A DNA stretch of 64,000 nucleotides from Lactobacillus sp. (lineage in GTDB: Bacteria > Bacillota > Bacilli > Lactobacillales > Lactobacillaceae), in the NCBI GenBank assembly GCA_030455605.1, contig JAKDPD010000002.1, forward strand, positions 20,879 to 84,878. Reading direction: 5' to 3'. A model generated the notes under the pieces. The model saw nothing but the letters and a program-made list of their open reading frames with translations. It was not told the DNA's origin and did no database searches. Shown piece by piece: positions 55,360-64,000 of the stretch (its first letter is position 1; each line of letters begins with the position of its first letter). A program made the position numbers and the translations under genes.

Positions 55360-56571
55360 ATGACTAAATTAATTATTTCTGATCTTGATGTCAAAGATAA
55401 AAAAGTTTTAGTTCGTGTCGACTTCAACGTCCCAATTAAGGGCGGTGTAATCGGCGATGACAACCGGATTGTGGCTGCTTTGCCAACAATTCAGTACATT
55501 ATCGATAATGGCGGTAAAGCTATCTTGCTTAGTCACTTGGGTCGGATTAAGAGCGATGCCGATAAGAAGGAATTGACTTTAGCACCTGTTGCAAAACGTC
55601 TTGGCGAATTATTGAAGCGCACCGTTACTTTTGTTCCAGCTAATGAGGGTGATGCAGTCGAAAAAGCAGTTGCTGATATGAAAGATGGCGACGTGGTTGT
55701 TCTTGAAAACACCCGTTTCCAAGATATCGACAATGATTTTGGTAAACGTGAATCAAAGAATGATCCTAAGCTTGGTGCTTATTGGGCTAGTTTAGGTGAC
55801 CTCTACGTTAACGACGCCTTTGGGACTGCTCACCGTAACCATGCTTCCAATGTCGGTATTGCAACGGCAATGAAGGCTGCTGGCAAGAAGGTAGCTGCTG
55901 GTTTCTTGATGGAAAAGGAAATCAAGTTCTTAGGTAACGCGGTTGCTAATCCAGTTCACCCATTTGTAACGATTTTGGGTGGGGCCAAGGTTTCTGACAA
56001 GATTGGCGTCATCATGAACTTGATTCCTAAGTCTGACCATATCTTAATCGGTGGTGGGATGGCTTACACCTTCTTAGCTGCTCAAGGTCATAAGATTGGT
56101 AAATCATTGTTTGAAGCAGATAAGCTTGATTTGGCTAAGAAGCTGTTAGCTGAAGCTGGCGATAAGTTGGTTTTGCCAGTTGATAACATTGCTGCGACTG
56201 AATTTTCAAATGATGCCAGTCATGAAGTTGTTAGCAATGATATTCCTGACAACGAGATGGGCTTAGATATTGGTCCTAAATCAATCGAGAAGTTCAAGGA
56301 AGTCTTAAAAGACGCTAAGACGGTTGTTTGGAATGGGCCAATGGGTGCATTCGAAATGCCTAATTTTGCTGAAGGTACATTAGAAGTTGGGCGTGCTTTG
56401 GCCGACTTGAAGGGCGCAACAACCATTGTTGGTGGTGGTGACTCAACTGCCGCTGCTAAGAAATTAGGGATTGCACCAAAGATCACCCATATTTCAACTG
56501 GTGGTGGTGCTTCACTTGAATACCTTGAAGGTAAGACTTTACCTGGTATTGCATGTATCTCAGATAAGTAA
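55360..56571 (+). CDS. pgk: Phosphoglycerate kinase
   Basis: A 403-aa PGK. The N-domain has [17 protein letters not shown] and LENTRF; the nucleotide domain has [20 protein letters not shown] and VGGGDSTAA. It is slightly longer than average because of normal loops. GGAGG precedes the ATG, and the SD-bearing gap after the intra-operon terminator shows no separate promoter that I can support. tpiA follows 18 bp later. Confidence 0.98.
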   Translation: MTKLIISDLDVKDKKVLVRVDFNVPIKGGVIGDDNRIVAALPTIQYIIDNGGKAILLSHLGRIKSDADKKELTLAPVAKRLGELLKRTVTFVPANEGDAVEKAVADMKDGDVVVLENTRFQDIDNDFGKRESKNDPKLGAYWASLGDLYVNDAFGTAHRNHASNVGIATAMKAAGKKVAAGFLMEKEIKFLGNAVANPVHPFVTILGGAKVSDKIGVIMNLIPKSDHILIGGGMAYTFLAAQGHKIGKSLFEADKLDLAKKLLAEAGDKLVLPVDNIAATEFSNDASHEVVSNDIPDNEMGLDIGPKSIEKFKEVLKDAKTVVWNGPMGAFEMPNFAEGTLEVGRALADLKGATTIVGGGDSTAAAKKLGIAPKITHISTGGGASLEYLEGKTLPGIACISDK

Positions 56572-56589
56572 GAAAGGACTAATGAACTA

Positions 56590-57345
56590 ATGCGTGTACC
56601 AATTATTGCTGGTAACTGGAAGCTTCATTTAAATCCAGAAGAAACTGTTGAATTTGTGAAGGCTGTTGCTGATAAATTGCCAGCTGCTAACAAAGTAGAA
56701 TCATTGATTTGTGCGCCAGCAGTTGACCTTGACGCTTTGCGTAAGGCTGCTAAGGGGACCAATTTACGAGTTGGTGCCGAGAACGCTTATTTTGAAACTG
56801 AAGGTGCCTTTACTGGTGAAACTTCAGCTAAAGTATTGCGCGAAATGGGTATCCAATATTGTATCATTGGCCATAGTGAACGCCGTGGTTACTTCCACGA
56901 AACTGATGAAGACATTAATAAAAAGGCTAAGACTTTATTAGCTAACCAAGTGACACCGATTATTTGCTGTGGTGAATCACTTGAAACTCGTGAAGCTGGT
57001 AAACAAGCTGAATGGGTTGTGGGTCAAATTAAGGCTGCTTTAAAGGACTTAACGGCTGAGCAAGTTGGCTCATTAGTGATTGCCTATGAACCAATTTGGG
57101 CAATTGGAACTGGTAAGACAGCTTCAAGCGATCAGGCTGAAGAAATGTGCAAAACCATCCGTGAAACGGTAAAGGACTTGTATAATGAACAAACTGCTGA
57201 AAACGTTCGTATTCAGTACGGTGGTTCTGTTAAACCTGCTAACGTTAAAGAATTAATGGCTAAGCCTAACATTGATGGTGGTTTAGTTGGTGGTGCTTCA
57301 TTAGTACCTGAATCTTACTTGGCACTGGTTAACTTTAAAGATTAA
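56590..57345 (+). CDS. tpiA: Triosephosphate isomerase
   Basis: A 251-aa TIM barrel. It starts with [12 protein letters not shown] (Asn, Lys), has the catalytic His in IIGHSERR, the catalytic Glu in [12 protein letters not shown], and the phosphate-binding YGGSVKPAN and GGLVGGAS. It follows pgk directly and ends at a very strong palindromic terminator. Enolase, often next in this operon, is not here. Confidence 0.98.
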   Translation: MRVPIIAGNWKLHLNPEETVEFVKAVADKLPAANKVESLICAPAVDLDALRKAAKGTNLRVGAENAYFETEGAFTGETSAKVLREMGIQYCIIGHSERRGYFHETDEDINKKAKTLLANQVTPIICCGESLETREAGKQAEWVVGQIKAALKDLTAEQVGSLVIAYEPIWAIGTGKTASSDQAEEMCKTIRETVKDLYNEQTAENVRIQYGGSVKPANVKELMAKPNIDGGLVGGASLVPESYLALVNFKD

Positions 57346-57352
57346 GTTTTAA

Positions 57353-57406
57353 TTTAGACTAACAAAAAAGTCGCTACGATCGTAGCGACTTTTTTGTTAG
57401 TCTAAA
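57353..57406. terminator. 54-bp perfect palindrome / terminator after tpiA
   Basis: A perfect inverted repeat without a loop, centred at CGATCG (57377-57382), with GTCGCTACG arms flanked by A6 and T6 and extended outward to TTTAGACT / AGTCTAAA. The inner part is a classic terminator that works in both directions. Confidence 0.88.
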
Positions 57407-57425
57407 AGATGAGGTGATGAGAGAG

Positions 57426-57995
57426 ATGATTCGACCAGCGAAAAAAACAGATTTTCCAGCTATTTTTCCTATTTTAAAGCAAATCTTTGATGAAATGGCG
57501 CTAGCAACCATTGCCGCAATACCGCCTAAGCAATTTTATTAATTAATGCGCTTAGGATTTTTAACTGAAGATTATCGTTACGCTTATCGCCGGATTTGGG
57601 TTGCGACGTCGCCAGTTGACAATCAAGTGGTTGGCATTTTGGTAATGTACCCTGATAGCGATCAAGACGTGATTGATCAAGCCCTAAGCAGTTGTTATGC
57701 TAAAGTAGGCTTACCAACTGATACGGTTATTTTTTCAGATAAAGAGGCTTGGCTAGGGGAGTGGTATATTGATGCCCTAGCTGTTGCATCTGCGTATTGG
57801 GGACAACACTTTGCAAGCCAGTTACTCGATTATGCAATCAAAGTGGCTCGCTCGCATGGCTTCAAGCGCCTGACACTTAATGTTGACTTAGAAAATCCAC
57901 GCGCCATACGGCTTTATAAGCATAAGGGTTACCAGGCAATGGGACAAATGACCATTGGCACACGGACCTATGAACATCTTGGGTTAGCACTTTAA
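57426..57995 (+). pseudogene. GNAT acetyltransferase broken by an in-frame stop
   Basis: An ATG at 57426 behind GATGAGGTGATG starts MIRPAKKTDFPAIFPILKQ and is cut by TAA at 57540-57542 (codon 39). The same frame continues at once and runs to 57995 with a GNAT core: IWVATSPVDNQVVGILVMYP, the acetyl-CoA region WYIDALAVASAYWGQHFASQLLDYAIKVA and LTLNVDLENPRAIRLYKHKGY. One base change would restore about 189 codons. The downstream part could start at ATG 57546 but would lack the first strand and helix. A sequence error is the other explanation. Confidence 0.85.
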
Positions 57996-58513
57996 TTAGG
58001 ACTAGTGGACCAAGTTCGCCCAATTGGCGGAAAGGTTGGTAGTTTCAGTGGTGTGACGTGCCACTGCGTGAGTAAAATAGTCGTCAGTAAGATGAATGGG
58101 ACATCTTCTGGTTTAGCAATTTCACAGTGCAAGGTAACACCCGCCGGTTCAATGTGGGTACTGACAGTGGCAACCCGCTTAAAAGCGGCGCGAAAAGTAT
58201 AATGCCCCTGTTTAATATTGCCATAAACAAAGTAGTTTAAGCCGGACAGGTAGAATACGTCGGTTAATGGACTATTTGGCTTCTTAATGTGCACTAAACT
58301 ATGATTAATGACGTCAATCGTAAAGGACACAATGAGCCCCGCCCCATCACGAAAAAGCCGACCGAGTTCACGATGGTTTAGTTCGTACAAATATAAGGTA
58401 TGATTTGGATTATCAAGATTACCTTGAATAAAAAATTGGATATTACCATTGGCATTTATAACAGGAATCTGGCCATAGGCATGTTCCTGTGTCAAGACCA
58501 GTCTGAATTTCAT
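57992..58513 (-). CDS. Hypothetical protein, beta-rich (possible LURP/tubby-like fold)
   Basis: A 173-aa protein I do not recognise with certainty. It has no signal peptide or membrane helix and alternates short hydrophobic stretches with turns (IQFFIQGNLDNPNHTLYLYEL, read in part; VSFTIDVINHSLVHIKK), suggesting a beta-rich fold. The pattern recalls small LURP-one/tubby-like proteins of Firmicutes, but this is weak. It ends on the broken GNAT gene (4-bp convergent overlap) and begins 4 bp after the HAD phosphatase gene on the same strand, so the two are likely co-transcribed. Confidence 0.7.
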   Translation of the reverse strand: MKFRLVLTQEHAYGQIPVINANGNIQFFIQGNLDNPNHTLYLYELNHRELGRLFRDGAGLIVSFTIDVINHSLVHIKKPNSPLTDVFYLSGLNYFVYGNIKQGHYTFRAAFKRVATVSTHIEPAGVTLHCEIAKPEDVPFILLTTILLTQWHVTPLKLPTFPPIGRTWSTSPN

Positions 58514-58517
58514 TGGT

Positions 58518-59390
58518 TTAGCCCCGGGTATTCATTTGCATAAACTTTCTGAGGATATGAGCCACGCCATCAGAATTATTATCTTTGGTTTCTAAGTTGG
58601 CCTCCGCCTTAATGAGTGGAATCGCATTACCCATGGCAACGCCAATACCGGCCATTTTAATCATACTAAGGTCATTTAAGTTGTCACCAATTGCAGCTGT
58701 CTCAGCGACTTGGTAGCCCTTTTTACGTGCGTAATCTAAGAGCGCAATGCCCTTTTGTGCCTTGGCTGCGTTGATTTCAATGTTAGTCGCTGAGCTCGCT
58801 GATACGGTCAGCCCAAGCTGATTAATTTGGGGGATGACTTTGGCGAAGGCCTCGCGTCCACGTGCATCAAAAGCAATCACTTTCAATACTTCGATGTTAG
58901 GTTGTGCCAGTAGCTCGTCAAAGCTGTCAATGGCTTGCATCGTCATGATGGCTTTTGAGCCAGCTGAGATGCTGACGGCAGTCCGAAAGTCCATACCAGG
59001 ATTAAGATCGACCAGTAAGTGCGCAATATTGGTAATTCGCGCATTAACATCTTCGGTATAAACTTGATCCGCAGTAATGACTTCAAAATAAAAATGGGTT
59101 TGACGTAGTAAGGTAAATAATTGCTTCACTTGAGTGTGCTCGATGGCATGTTTGACCATCAGTTTACCCTCGGCATCAAAAACCAAGGCACCATTGAGGT
59201 TAATGAAACCAGTTTTTAACTTGGCGGCAGCAATCACGATCTTTGATTCAAGTGGTGCGCGGCCCGTTGCAATTAAAAACTCAATTCCAGCGGCTTGCGC
59301 ATCACGGATGGCTTTGATATTTGTGTCAGAAACAACTATTTCTCGATTGAATAGTGTGCCGTCCAAATCGCAGGCAACAAGTTTAATCAT
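58518..59390 (-). CDS. Cof-type HAD-IIB phosphatase
   Basis: A 290-aa HAD phosphatase of the Cof/YidA type, with likely sugar-phosphate substrates. Motif I is ACDLDGTLF, motif II IATGR, the IIB cap lies about 85-190, and motif IV is IGDNLNDLSMI followed by GVAMGNA. GGAGG lies 7 bases before ATG 59390; a frame from 59405 is unlikely. It is divergent from ung and upstream of the unknown gene above. Confidence 0.93.
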   Translation of the reverse strand: MIKLVACDLDGTLFNREIVVSDTNIKAIRDAQAAGIEFLIATGRAPLESKIVIAAAKLKTGFINLNGALVFDAEGKLMVKHAIEHTQVKQLFTLLRQTHFYFEVITADQVYTEDVNARITNIAHLLVDLNPGMDFRTAVSISAGSKAIMTMQAIDSFDELLAQPNIEVLKVIAFDARGREAFAKVIPQINQLGLTVSASSATNIEINAAKAQKGIALLDYARKKGYQVAETAAIGDNLNDLSMIKMAGIGVAMGNAIPLIKAEANLETKDNNSDGVAHILRKFMQMNTRG

Positions 59391-59453
59391 CCTTAAACCT
59401 CCCAATTATGTTTAATTTCATGATAACATAAAGATGATTCTGAGGAGGCAAAA

Positions 59454-60134
59454 ATGAAAGCGTTAATTGGAAATGATTGGGACCAAGTTTTACAGCCAAT
59501 TTTTGATGGTCCTGACTACCAAAAATTACACACCTTTTTAAAAACCGAATATGCATCAAAGTCGATTTACCCAAGTATGTACCAAATCTTTACAGCTTTT
59601 AAGCTAACTAGTTTTAAAGCGACTAAAGTGGTTATTTTAGGACAAGATCCTTATCATAATCCGGGTCAAGCAAACGGCATGAGCTTTTCAGTCAAAGCCG
59701 GCATTAAGCTGCCACCGTCACTGATTAATATTTACAAAGAACTTTATGACGATGTTGGCGCGCAACCTGTGACGCATGGGGATTTGACGAAGTGGGCTAA
59801 GCAAGGTGTCCTCTTGTTAAATGCGGTGCTCACCGTTCCTTATGGTCATGCCAATGGTCACCAAGGAAAGGGCTGGGAGGCGGTCACTGATAGCGCGATT
59901 AAGGCGCTCAGTGATCGTGGCCAAGTTGTCTTTATTCTTTGGGGACGTTTTGCTCAAAATAAAATACCATTAATTGATTTACAGCGTAATACGGTTATTA
60001 AGTCAGCGCATCCCAGTCCTTTTTCGGCAAATCATGGTTTTTTCAGATCACGGCCGTTTTCGCATTGTAATGATGCGCTTGTAAGTTATGGCGAAAATCC
60101 AATTGACTGGCAATTACCAGTACAGGTTGATTAG
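59454..60134 (+). CDS. ung: Uracil-DNA glycosylase
   Basis: A 226-aa family 1 UDG that removes uracil from DNA. The water-activating loop is [14 protein letters not shown] (catalytic Asp), the uracil pocket shows LLLNAVLTV, and the DNA-intercalation loop is [16 protein letters not shown] precedes the ATG. It starts a short run ung-pta-tsaE, common in lactobacilli. Confidence 0.97.
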   Translation: MKALIGNDWDQVLQPIFDGPDYQKLHTFLKTEYASKSIYPSMYQIFTAFKLTSFKATKVVILGQDPYHNPGQANGMSFSVKAGIKLPPSLINIYKELYDDVGAQPVTHGDLTKWAKQGVLLLNAVLTVPYGHANGHQGKGWEAVTDSAIKALSDRGQVVFILWGRFAQNKIPLIDLQRNTVIKSAHPSPFSANHGFFRSRPFSHCNDALVSYGENPIDWQLPVQVD

Positions 60135-60163
60135 GGCGTAATGACGACCTTAGGAGGATAATC

Positions 60164-61150
60164 ATGTCAATTTTTAAAACCTTGACTGCTCGCATTCAAG
60201 TAGCCAAAACACCAATGCGAATTGTTTTTCCTGAGGGAGACGATTTGCGGATTTTAGCGGCAGTCGCAAAGCTCGCGCAAGAAAAATTAATTCAGCCCAT
60301 TGTCTTAGGTAACCCTAAGGCCGTCATGACTTTAGCGACTACTAATCAGCTCGATTTGACTGGAGTTAAGCTGCTTGATTCGGAACATTTTGACCAAACG
60401 GAGGCGATGTTTGCGCAGTATGTGGCAGCTAGCAAAAAGCCCTTAAGCCCAGATGAGATGCAAGCCAATATGCGGCAAGCTAATTACTTTGGAACTTTGT
60501 TGGTAAAAATGGGTTTGGCTGATGGGATGGTATCAGGTGCAAGCCATACAACGGCCAGCACGGTGCTACCGGCATTGAAATTGATCCATCCAGCTGCTGG
60601 TATGCACCGGGTGTCTGGTGCCTTTTTAATGGAAAAGGGTGACCGGCGTCTCGTCTTTGCGGATTGTGCTATTAATATTGATCCGGACAGCGAAACATTG
60701 AGTGAAATTGCCTATCAGTCAGTACTCACTGCTAAATTAGCGGAGATTAGTCCGCGTATTGCGTTCCTAAGTTTCTCCACCAAGGGCTCTGCTAAGGGCG
60801 AAATGATTGATAAAGTGCAAGCTGCTACCAAATTATTCCAGCAATCCCATCCTGAATTGCCAGCTGATGGTGAATTACAATTTGATGCGGCCTTTGTACC
60901 GGAAGTGGGAGGAAAGAAGGCTCCTGGCTCAGCAGTTGCGGGACATGCGAATGTCTTAATTTTTCCTGAATTACAATCTGGGAATATCGGCTATAAGTTA
61001 GCGCAACGTCTTGGTGGGTACACCGCAATTGGGCCAATTTTACAGGGTCTAGATGCGCCAGTGAACGATTTATCACGTGGCTGCTCAACGCAAGATGTTT
61101 ATGAAATGGCTATTCTAACAGCCGCACAAGCATTGGATCGACAAGCATGA
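60164..61150 (+). CDS. pta: Phosphate acetyltransferase
   Basis: A 328-aa Pta of the short, catalytic-domain-only type, converting acetyl-CoA and phosphate to acetyl phosphate; with acetate kinase it gives ATP in fermentation. Family blocks: RIVFPEGDD near the N-terminus, GMVSGASHTTA, FLSFSTKGSAKGE, and the end block GPILQGLDAPVNDLSRGCS. AGGAGG is upstream. It overlaps tsaE by 4 bp (ATGA). Confidence 0.97.
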   Translation: MSIFKTLTARIQVAKTPMRIVFPEGDDLRILAAVAKLAQEKLIQPIVLGNPKAVMTLATTNQLDLTGVKLLDSEHFDQTEAMFAQYVAASKKPLSPDEMQANMRQANYFGTLLVKMGLADGMVSGASHTTASTVLPALKLIHPAAGMHRVSGAFLMEKGDRRLVFADCAINIDPDSETLSEIAYQSVLTAKLAEISPRIAFLSFSTKGSAKGEMIDKVQAATKLFQQSHPELPADGELQFDAAFVPEVGGKKAPGSAVAGHANVLIFPELQSGNIGYKLAQRLGGYTAIGPILQGLDAPVNDLSRGCSTQDVYEMAILTAAQALDRQA

Positions 61151-61635
61151 TGCAATTAACAATTAATTCTGCTGCTGCGATGCAGCGCTTAGGTGTATCA
61201 CTAGCGACTAGTGCCTTGCCACATGATTTATTACTATTAAATGGTGATTTAGGTGCCGGCAAGACGACAATGACACAAGGACTGGGTCGGGCCTTAGGAA
61301 TTAGGCGACCCGTTAAAAGCCCAACTTTTACCTTAGTACGAGAATATCGTGAAGGTAAAATGCCATTATTTCATATGGACTTTTACCGCTTAGAATCAGC
61401 TGATTTAGCTTCAATTGATTTAACGGCCTATTTAAATGAACCTGGTTTAGTCGTGATTGAATGGCCTCAGGTCATTCAAGACGCGTTACCAACGAATTAT
61501 TTAGAATTACAGTTAACGCGCATTGATGATGCTTGGGATTCGACCAAACGGTTAATTAGTTTCAAAGCACACGGGGACCGAGCAGCCGCCTGGAAAGCAG
61601 CCACGTTAAACCAATTTAATCAACCTGAAGCGTAA
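61147..61635 (+). CDS. tsaE: tRNA t6A biosynthesis ATPase TsaE
   Basis: A 162-aa TsaE, the ATPase partner of TsaB-TsaD that makes N6-threonylcarbamoyladenosine at A37 of ANN-decoding tRNAs. Walker A is GDLGAGKTT (K39), followed by VKSPTFTLVREY and FHMDFYRLE, then VIEWPQ. It begins within the pta stop (ATGATG; either ATG is possible). A hairpin terminator follows. Confidence 0.95.
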   Translation: MMQLTINSAAAMQRLGVSLATSALPHDLLLLNGDLGAGKTTMTQGLGRALGIRRPVKSPTFTLVREYREGKMPLFHMDFYRLESADLASIDLTAYLNEPGLVVIEWPQVIQDALPTNYLELQLTRIDDAWDSTKRLISFKAHGDRAAAWKAATLNQFNQPEA

Positions 61636-61641
61636 AAAAAT

Positions 61642-61678
61642 AAAAGACTGGTAAAGTGATTACTCTATCAGCCTTTTT
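61642..61678 (+). terminator. Terminator after tsaE
   Basis: An imperfect stem (GACTGGTA / TATCAGCC with inner AGT/ACT pairing) between AAAA and TTTTT. Confidence 0.55.
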
Positions 61679-61691
61679 ATTTATGGCGAGG

Positions 61692-62225
61692 TTAAATTTG
61701 GTAGACGAACTGCTTCATCGCGTCATCGCCCCATTTTTCACGTTCTGCTAGCAAGATACCGGCACAGGCCTCACTATCACTCAAGGCGTTGTGATGGTGC
61801 CAAAGTTCGACTGATAGATGTTCAGAGACCGTATCTAGACGATAATCAGGCAGGTGAGGCTCAAATTGCCGACTAGTTGCCAGTGAATCAATTACCAAAT
61901 AATGTGGGGCCTCTACGTGGTAGCGGGCGAGCGATTGTTTTAAGACATCGGTATCAAAATGCGCATTATGTGCTGCTACTAGCATCCCTGGTTCAAAGAG
62001 ACCTTGGATTTTAGGCCAGATTTCGGCCATAGTTGGTGCGTCAGCAACATCAGCTGCCGTAATTTGATGGACTTCGATGTTACTAGCATCGAAGCTCATC
62101 TGGGGATTGATGACGCTATAAAAACGGTCAACAATCTGATTATTTCGTACCATGACAATCGCTAGCGAGCAAGCACTGGCGCGGTAGTGATTAGCGGTTT
62201 CAAAGTCCATCGCAATAAAATTCAT
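61692..62225 (-). CDS. DnaQ-like 3'-5' exonuclease
   Basis: A 177-aa DEDDh exonuclease. ExoI is MDFETAN (D and E), ExoII is HNAHFDTDVL (Asp), and ExoIII lies in HHNALSDSEA (His and Asp). It resembles stand-alone exonuclease/epsilon-like proteins rather than PolC. Role is probably in nucleic acid turnover or repair. AAGGAG precedes the ATG. It is convergent with tsaE and divergent from murB. Confidence 0.92.
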   Translation of the reverse strand: MNFIAMDFETANHYRASACSLAIVMVRNNQIVDRFYSVINPQMSFDASNIEVHQITAADVADAPTMAEIWPKIQGLFEPGMLVAAHNAHFDTDVLKQSLARYHVEAPHYLVIDSLATSRQFEPHLPDYRLDTVSEHLSVELWHHHNALSDSEACAGILLAEREKWGDDAMKQFVYQI

Positions 62226-62321
62226 GATTTTAAGCTCCTTACATTATTTTTAGTATATCATAGGATGTCTCAGACACCGTTATGCGGTAGAATATGAGGA
62301 GTAATTAGGAGGTAAAGTGGA

Positions 62322-63227
62322 TTGGCCTTACTGAAATTGAAGCAAACTGGGATTGATATCCGTGAAGCATTTCCGCTAGCACAGGTGACTTTTACTGAAA
62401 CTGGCGGACCAGCTGAATATGCGGCATTTCCCAAGAATATTACTGAACTTAAGCAGCTTTTAGCAGCGGCAGCGCAAGATCAGTTACCGTTAACGGTGAT
62501 TGGTAATGCCTCTAATCTGATTATTAAAGATGGTGGTATTGCAGGTCTGGTGCTTATTTTGACAAAAATGGCTGCCATTAAAGTCGCCGGCCCACGAGTC
62601 ACTGCTCAAGCAGGTGCTAAAATTATCGATACTGCCTTTACCGCCGCAGAACATGGACTCTCGAAGTTAGAGTTTGCGGCGGGCATTCCCGGATCCATTG
62701 GTGGTGGCGTCTTTATGAATGCTGGCGCTTATGGCGGTGAGATGCAAGACTGTTTGGAGGCGGTGACGGTGATTACCCAAGCAGGCAAGCTTAAGGTGTA
62801 TGACAATCATGACATGCAATTTAGCTATCGACATTCACTGGTTCAAGACACTAAAGAAATCGTGGTTGCTGCGACCTTTTTACTGGTGCCGGGTGATAAA
62901 GCCCGTATTTTAGCAGATATGACCTATCTCAATGCGCTCCGAAAATATAAGCAACCTTTAGAATATCCTTCATGTGGTTCAGTGTTTAAGCGTCCCACTG
63001 GGCACTTTGTCGGCCCCATGATTATCTCGGCTGGCCTCCAGGGGAAACAAGTTGGTGGCGCTCAAGATTCGATGAAACATGCTGGCTTTATTGTCAACAA
63101 GGGTGGTGCTACTGCAACTGACTATTTGCGTCTGATTCTTTTAATTCAGCAGACGATTGCTCAGAAGTACCATCTCAGTTTACAAACTGAGGTCAGAATT
63201 ATCGGCCAGGATAAGGGTAAGGAGTAG
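62322..63227 (+). CDS. murB: UDP-N-acetylenolpyruvoylglucosamine reductase
   Basis: A 301-aa MurB that reduces UDP-GlcNAc-enolpyruvate to UDP-MurNAc with NADPH and FAD. The FAD domain shows TETGGPAEYAAFP, VIGNASNLIIKDGG, and AAGIPGSIGGGVFMNAGAYGGE (read in part); the catalytic Ser is in YPSCGSVFKRP. It starts with TTG behind AGGAGGT; no ATG fits. The murC fragment at the other window edge is not part of this unit. Confidence 0.96.
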   Translation: MALLKLKQTGIDIREAFPLAQVTFTETGGPAEYAAFPKNITELKQLLAAAAQDQLPLTVIGNASNLIIKDGGIAGLVLILTKMAAIKVAGPRVTAQAGAKIIDTAFTAAEHGLSKLEFAAGIPGSIGGGVFMNAGAYGGEMQDCLEAVTVITQAGKLKVYDNHDMQFSYRHSLVQDTKEIVVAATFLLVPGDKARILADMTYLNALRKYKQPLEYPSCGSVFKRPTGHFVGPMIISAGLQGKQVGGAQDSMKHAGFIVNKGGATATDYLRLILLIQQTIAQKYHLSLQTEVRIIGQDKGKE

Positions 63228-63230
63228 TCA

Positions 63231-63985
63231 ATGACTGATCAGTTAAACAGGGATGATTTTTTACAACAAGTCATTTAGACTTAGCCGACTTATTAAAGCT
63301 CGCCTTACACGGACCCAATGCGACAAAACGTCAAGTCTACGACACGATTTTTACATACCGGTTAGCTGAACAGCAGGGGCAGGTTATCGCACAAAAGGAC
63401 TTCGTCAGATGATATCTCAGTCGCAATATCTGATTATTGGTGGTATTTGCTGGTAAAAGCACTTTATACGAGACGATGCTCGCCTTGTTTGCCGGCACTA
63501 AGCGGCTTAATGCCGATGAAATCCTCAGAAGAAATGGTAGTAATTGGCGCAAGTTTGTGGATAATTTTAAGGCCATGCACGAAGAGTTGGTGCAATTAAG
63601 GCTCGCTTTAGCACAGGGCGAAAGTGTTCATGTTGGGACGACTTTAGCGGGTCAAGGCAAGTCTTAGCTGAAGTTGATTGATCAGGCACATCATCATGGC
63701 TTCAAGGTAACGTTGATTTGCATTGCTTTGGCAAGTGATGAGCTAGCCGTCAAAAGAGTGCTGGCGCGGTTTAGAAAAGGTGGATACGGTATTCCTGAAA
63801 TCACGATTAAGAAGCAGTATCCACAAAGCAATCAGAATTTAGCTGCTGTTGCAGCCAAAGCTGATAATATCTTTATTTTTGATAATACGAATAGATTTGT
63901 GTTGGTTTATGTGAGCAAACAAGGCCAAGTGATTAAGAATACACTGCGGCAATTTCCTTGGATTAATCAGGGTATCCAGGCTTAA
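63231..63985 (+). pseudogene. Zeta-toxin-like kinase, decayed
   Basis: A former gene of about 250 codons starting at ATG 63231 (MTDQLNRDDFLQQV), three bases after murB. A frameshift near 63272 moves coding to LDLADLLKLALHGPNATKRQ. Near 63408 the frame shifts again (QMISQSQYLIIGG), and the P-loop then loses bases so that only AGKSTLYETM remains. Later, TAG at 63665 interrupts GQGKS-LKLIDQA in the same frame. The remaining text (LNADEILRRN, FDNTNRFVLVY) fits zeta-toxin-type P-loop kinases. Loss of the Walker A glycines and three lesions make function very unlikely. Confidence 0.82.
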
Positions 63986-64000
63986 GTGACTCACTTAAGC
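63980..64000 (+). terminator. Probable terminator hairpin at the right edge
   Basis: GCTTAAGTGA / TCACTTAAGC is a perfect 10-bp inverted repeat with a one-base centre, ending exactly at the window edge. A T-run, if any, lies outside. Confidence 0.5.

Noticed and set aside
1..64000. CRISPR arrays, IS elements, prophage or att sites
   Set aside because: No regularly spaced repeats, transposase, integrase or phage genes are present in the window.

Overview
The window is a stretch of chromosome from a low-GC Gram-positive bacterium, almost certainly a member of the Lactobacillaceae. The support is gene order (murC; polA-mutM-coaE-nrdR-dnaB-dnaI-thrS-infC-rpmI-rplT; yqeG-yqeH-nadD-yqeK-rsfS-tmcAL; uvrBA-rapZ-yvcK-whiA; cggR-gap-pgk-tpi), T-box control of tRNA synthetase genes, strong purine-rich ribosome binding sites, frequent TTG/GTG starts, and metabolic genes typical of lactic acid bacteria (an L-2-hydroxyisocaproate dehydrogenase-like enzyme, an L-lactate oxidase and a phosphotransacetylase). 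I cannot name the genus with confidence. Nearly every gene is a recognisable housekeeping gene. I see no prophage, IS element, CRISPR array or rRNA operon.

Layout. 1-7.6 kb: end of murC, then DNA replication and repair genes (polA, mutM, coaE, nrdR, dnaB, dnaI). 7.6-11.2 kb: T-box-controlled thrS, then the infC-rpmI-rplT operon behind its own promoter and attenuator-like leader. 11.3-16.2 kb: ribosome-assembly and tRNA-modification cluster yqeG to yceD. 16.4-21.3 kb: a two-component system, YidC, acylphosphatase, a SpoU methyltransferase and an HxlR regulator. 21.3-25.6 kb: T-box pheST and greA. 25.7-35.8 kb: a hydroxyacid dehydrogenase, a YfhO membrane protein, a class B PBP, rpmG, the 5-formyl-THF ligase/rhomboid/yqgQ group, miaA and a PLP lyase. 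36-41.2 kb: glnA, an MFS transporter, a nitroreductase and phosphoglucomutase. 41.2-49.1 kb: uvrBA and rapZ-yvcK-whiA. 49.1-52.9 kb: clpP on the opposite strand, lactate oxidase, PerR, a polyprenyl-phosphate glycosyltransferase and tRNA-Arg(CCG). 53-57.4 kb: the glycolytic cggR-gap-pgk-tpi operon. 57.4-64 kb: a broken GNAT gene, an unknown protein, a HAD phosphatase, ung, pta, tsaE, a DnaQ-like exonuclease, murB and a badly decayed zeta-toxin-like gene.

Regulation is unusually readable. There are two T-box leaders (thrS, pheS), a leader attenuator and a non-AUG start for infC, a LexA-like box and a leader terminator at uvrB, a CIRCE-like HrcA operator at clpP, a CcpA cre-like site over the lactate oxidase promoter, and a CggR operator at the glycolytic operon. 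Lactate oxidase makes H2O2, and a gene with all PerR peroxide-sensing metal ligands sits next to it, convergently transcribed.

The most notable single observation is that threonyl-tRNA synthetase keeps its editing-domain scaffold but has lost all four conserved editing-site residues (HxxxH and CxxxH). Two genes are clearly broken: a GNAT acetyltransferase with one in-frame stop, and a zeta-toxin-like kinase with a frameshift, a damaged P-loop and an in-frame stop. No clearly new multi-gene system is visible; most of the window is conserved core genome.
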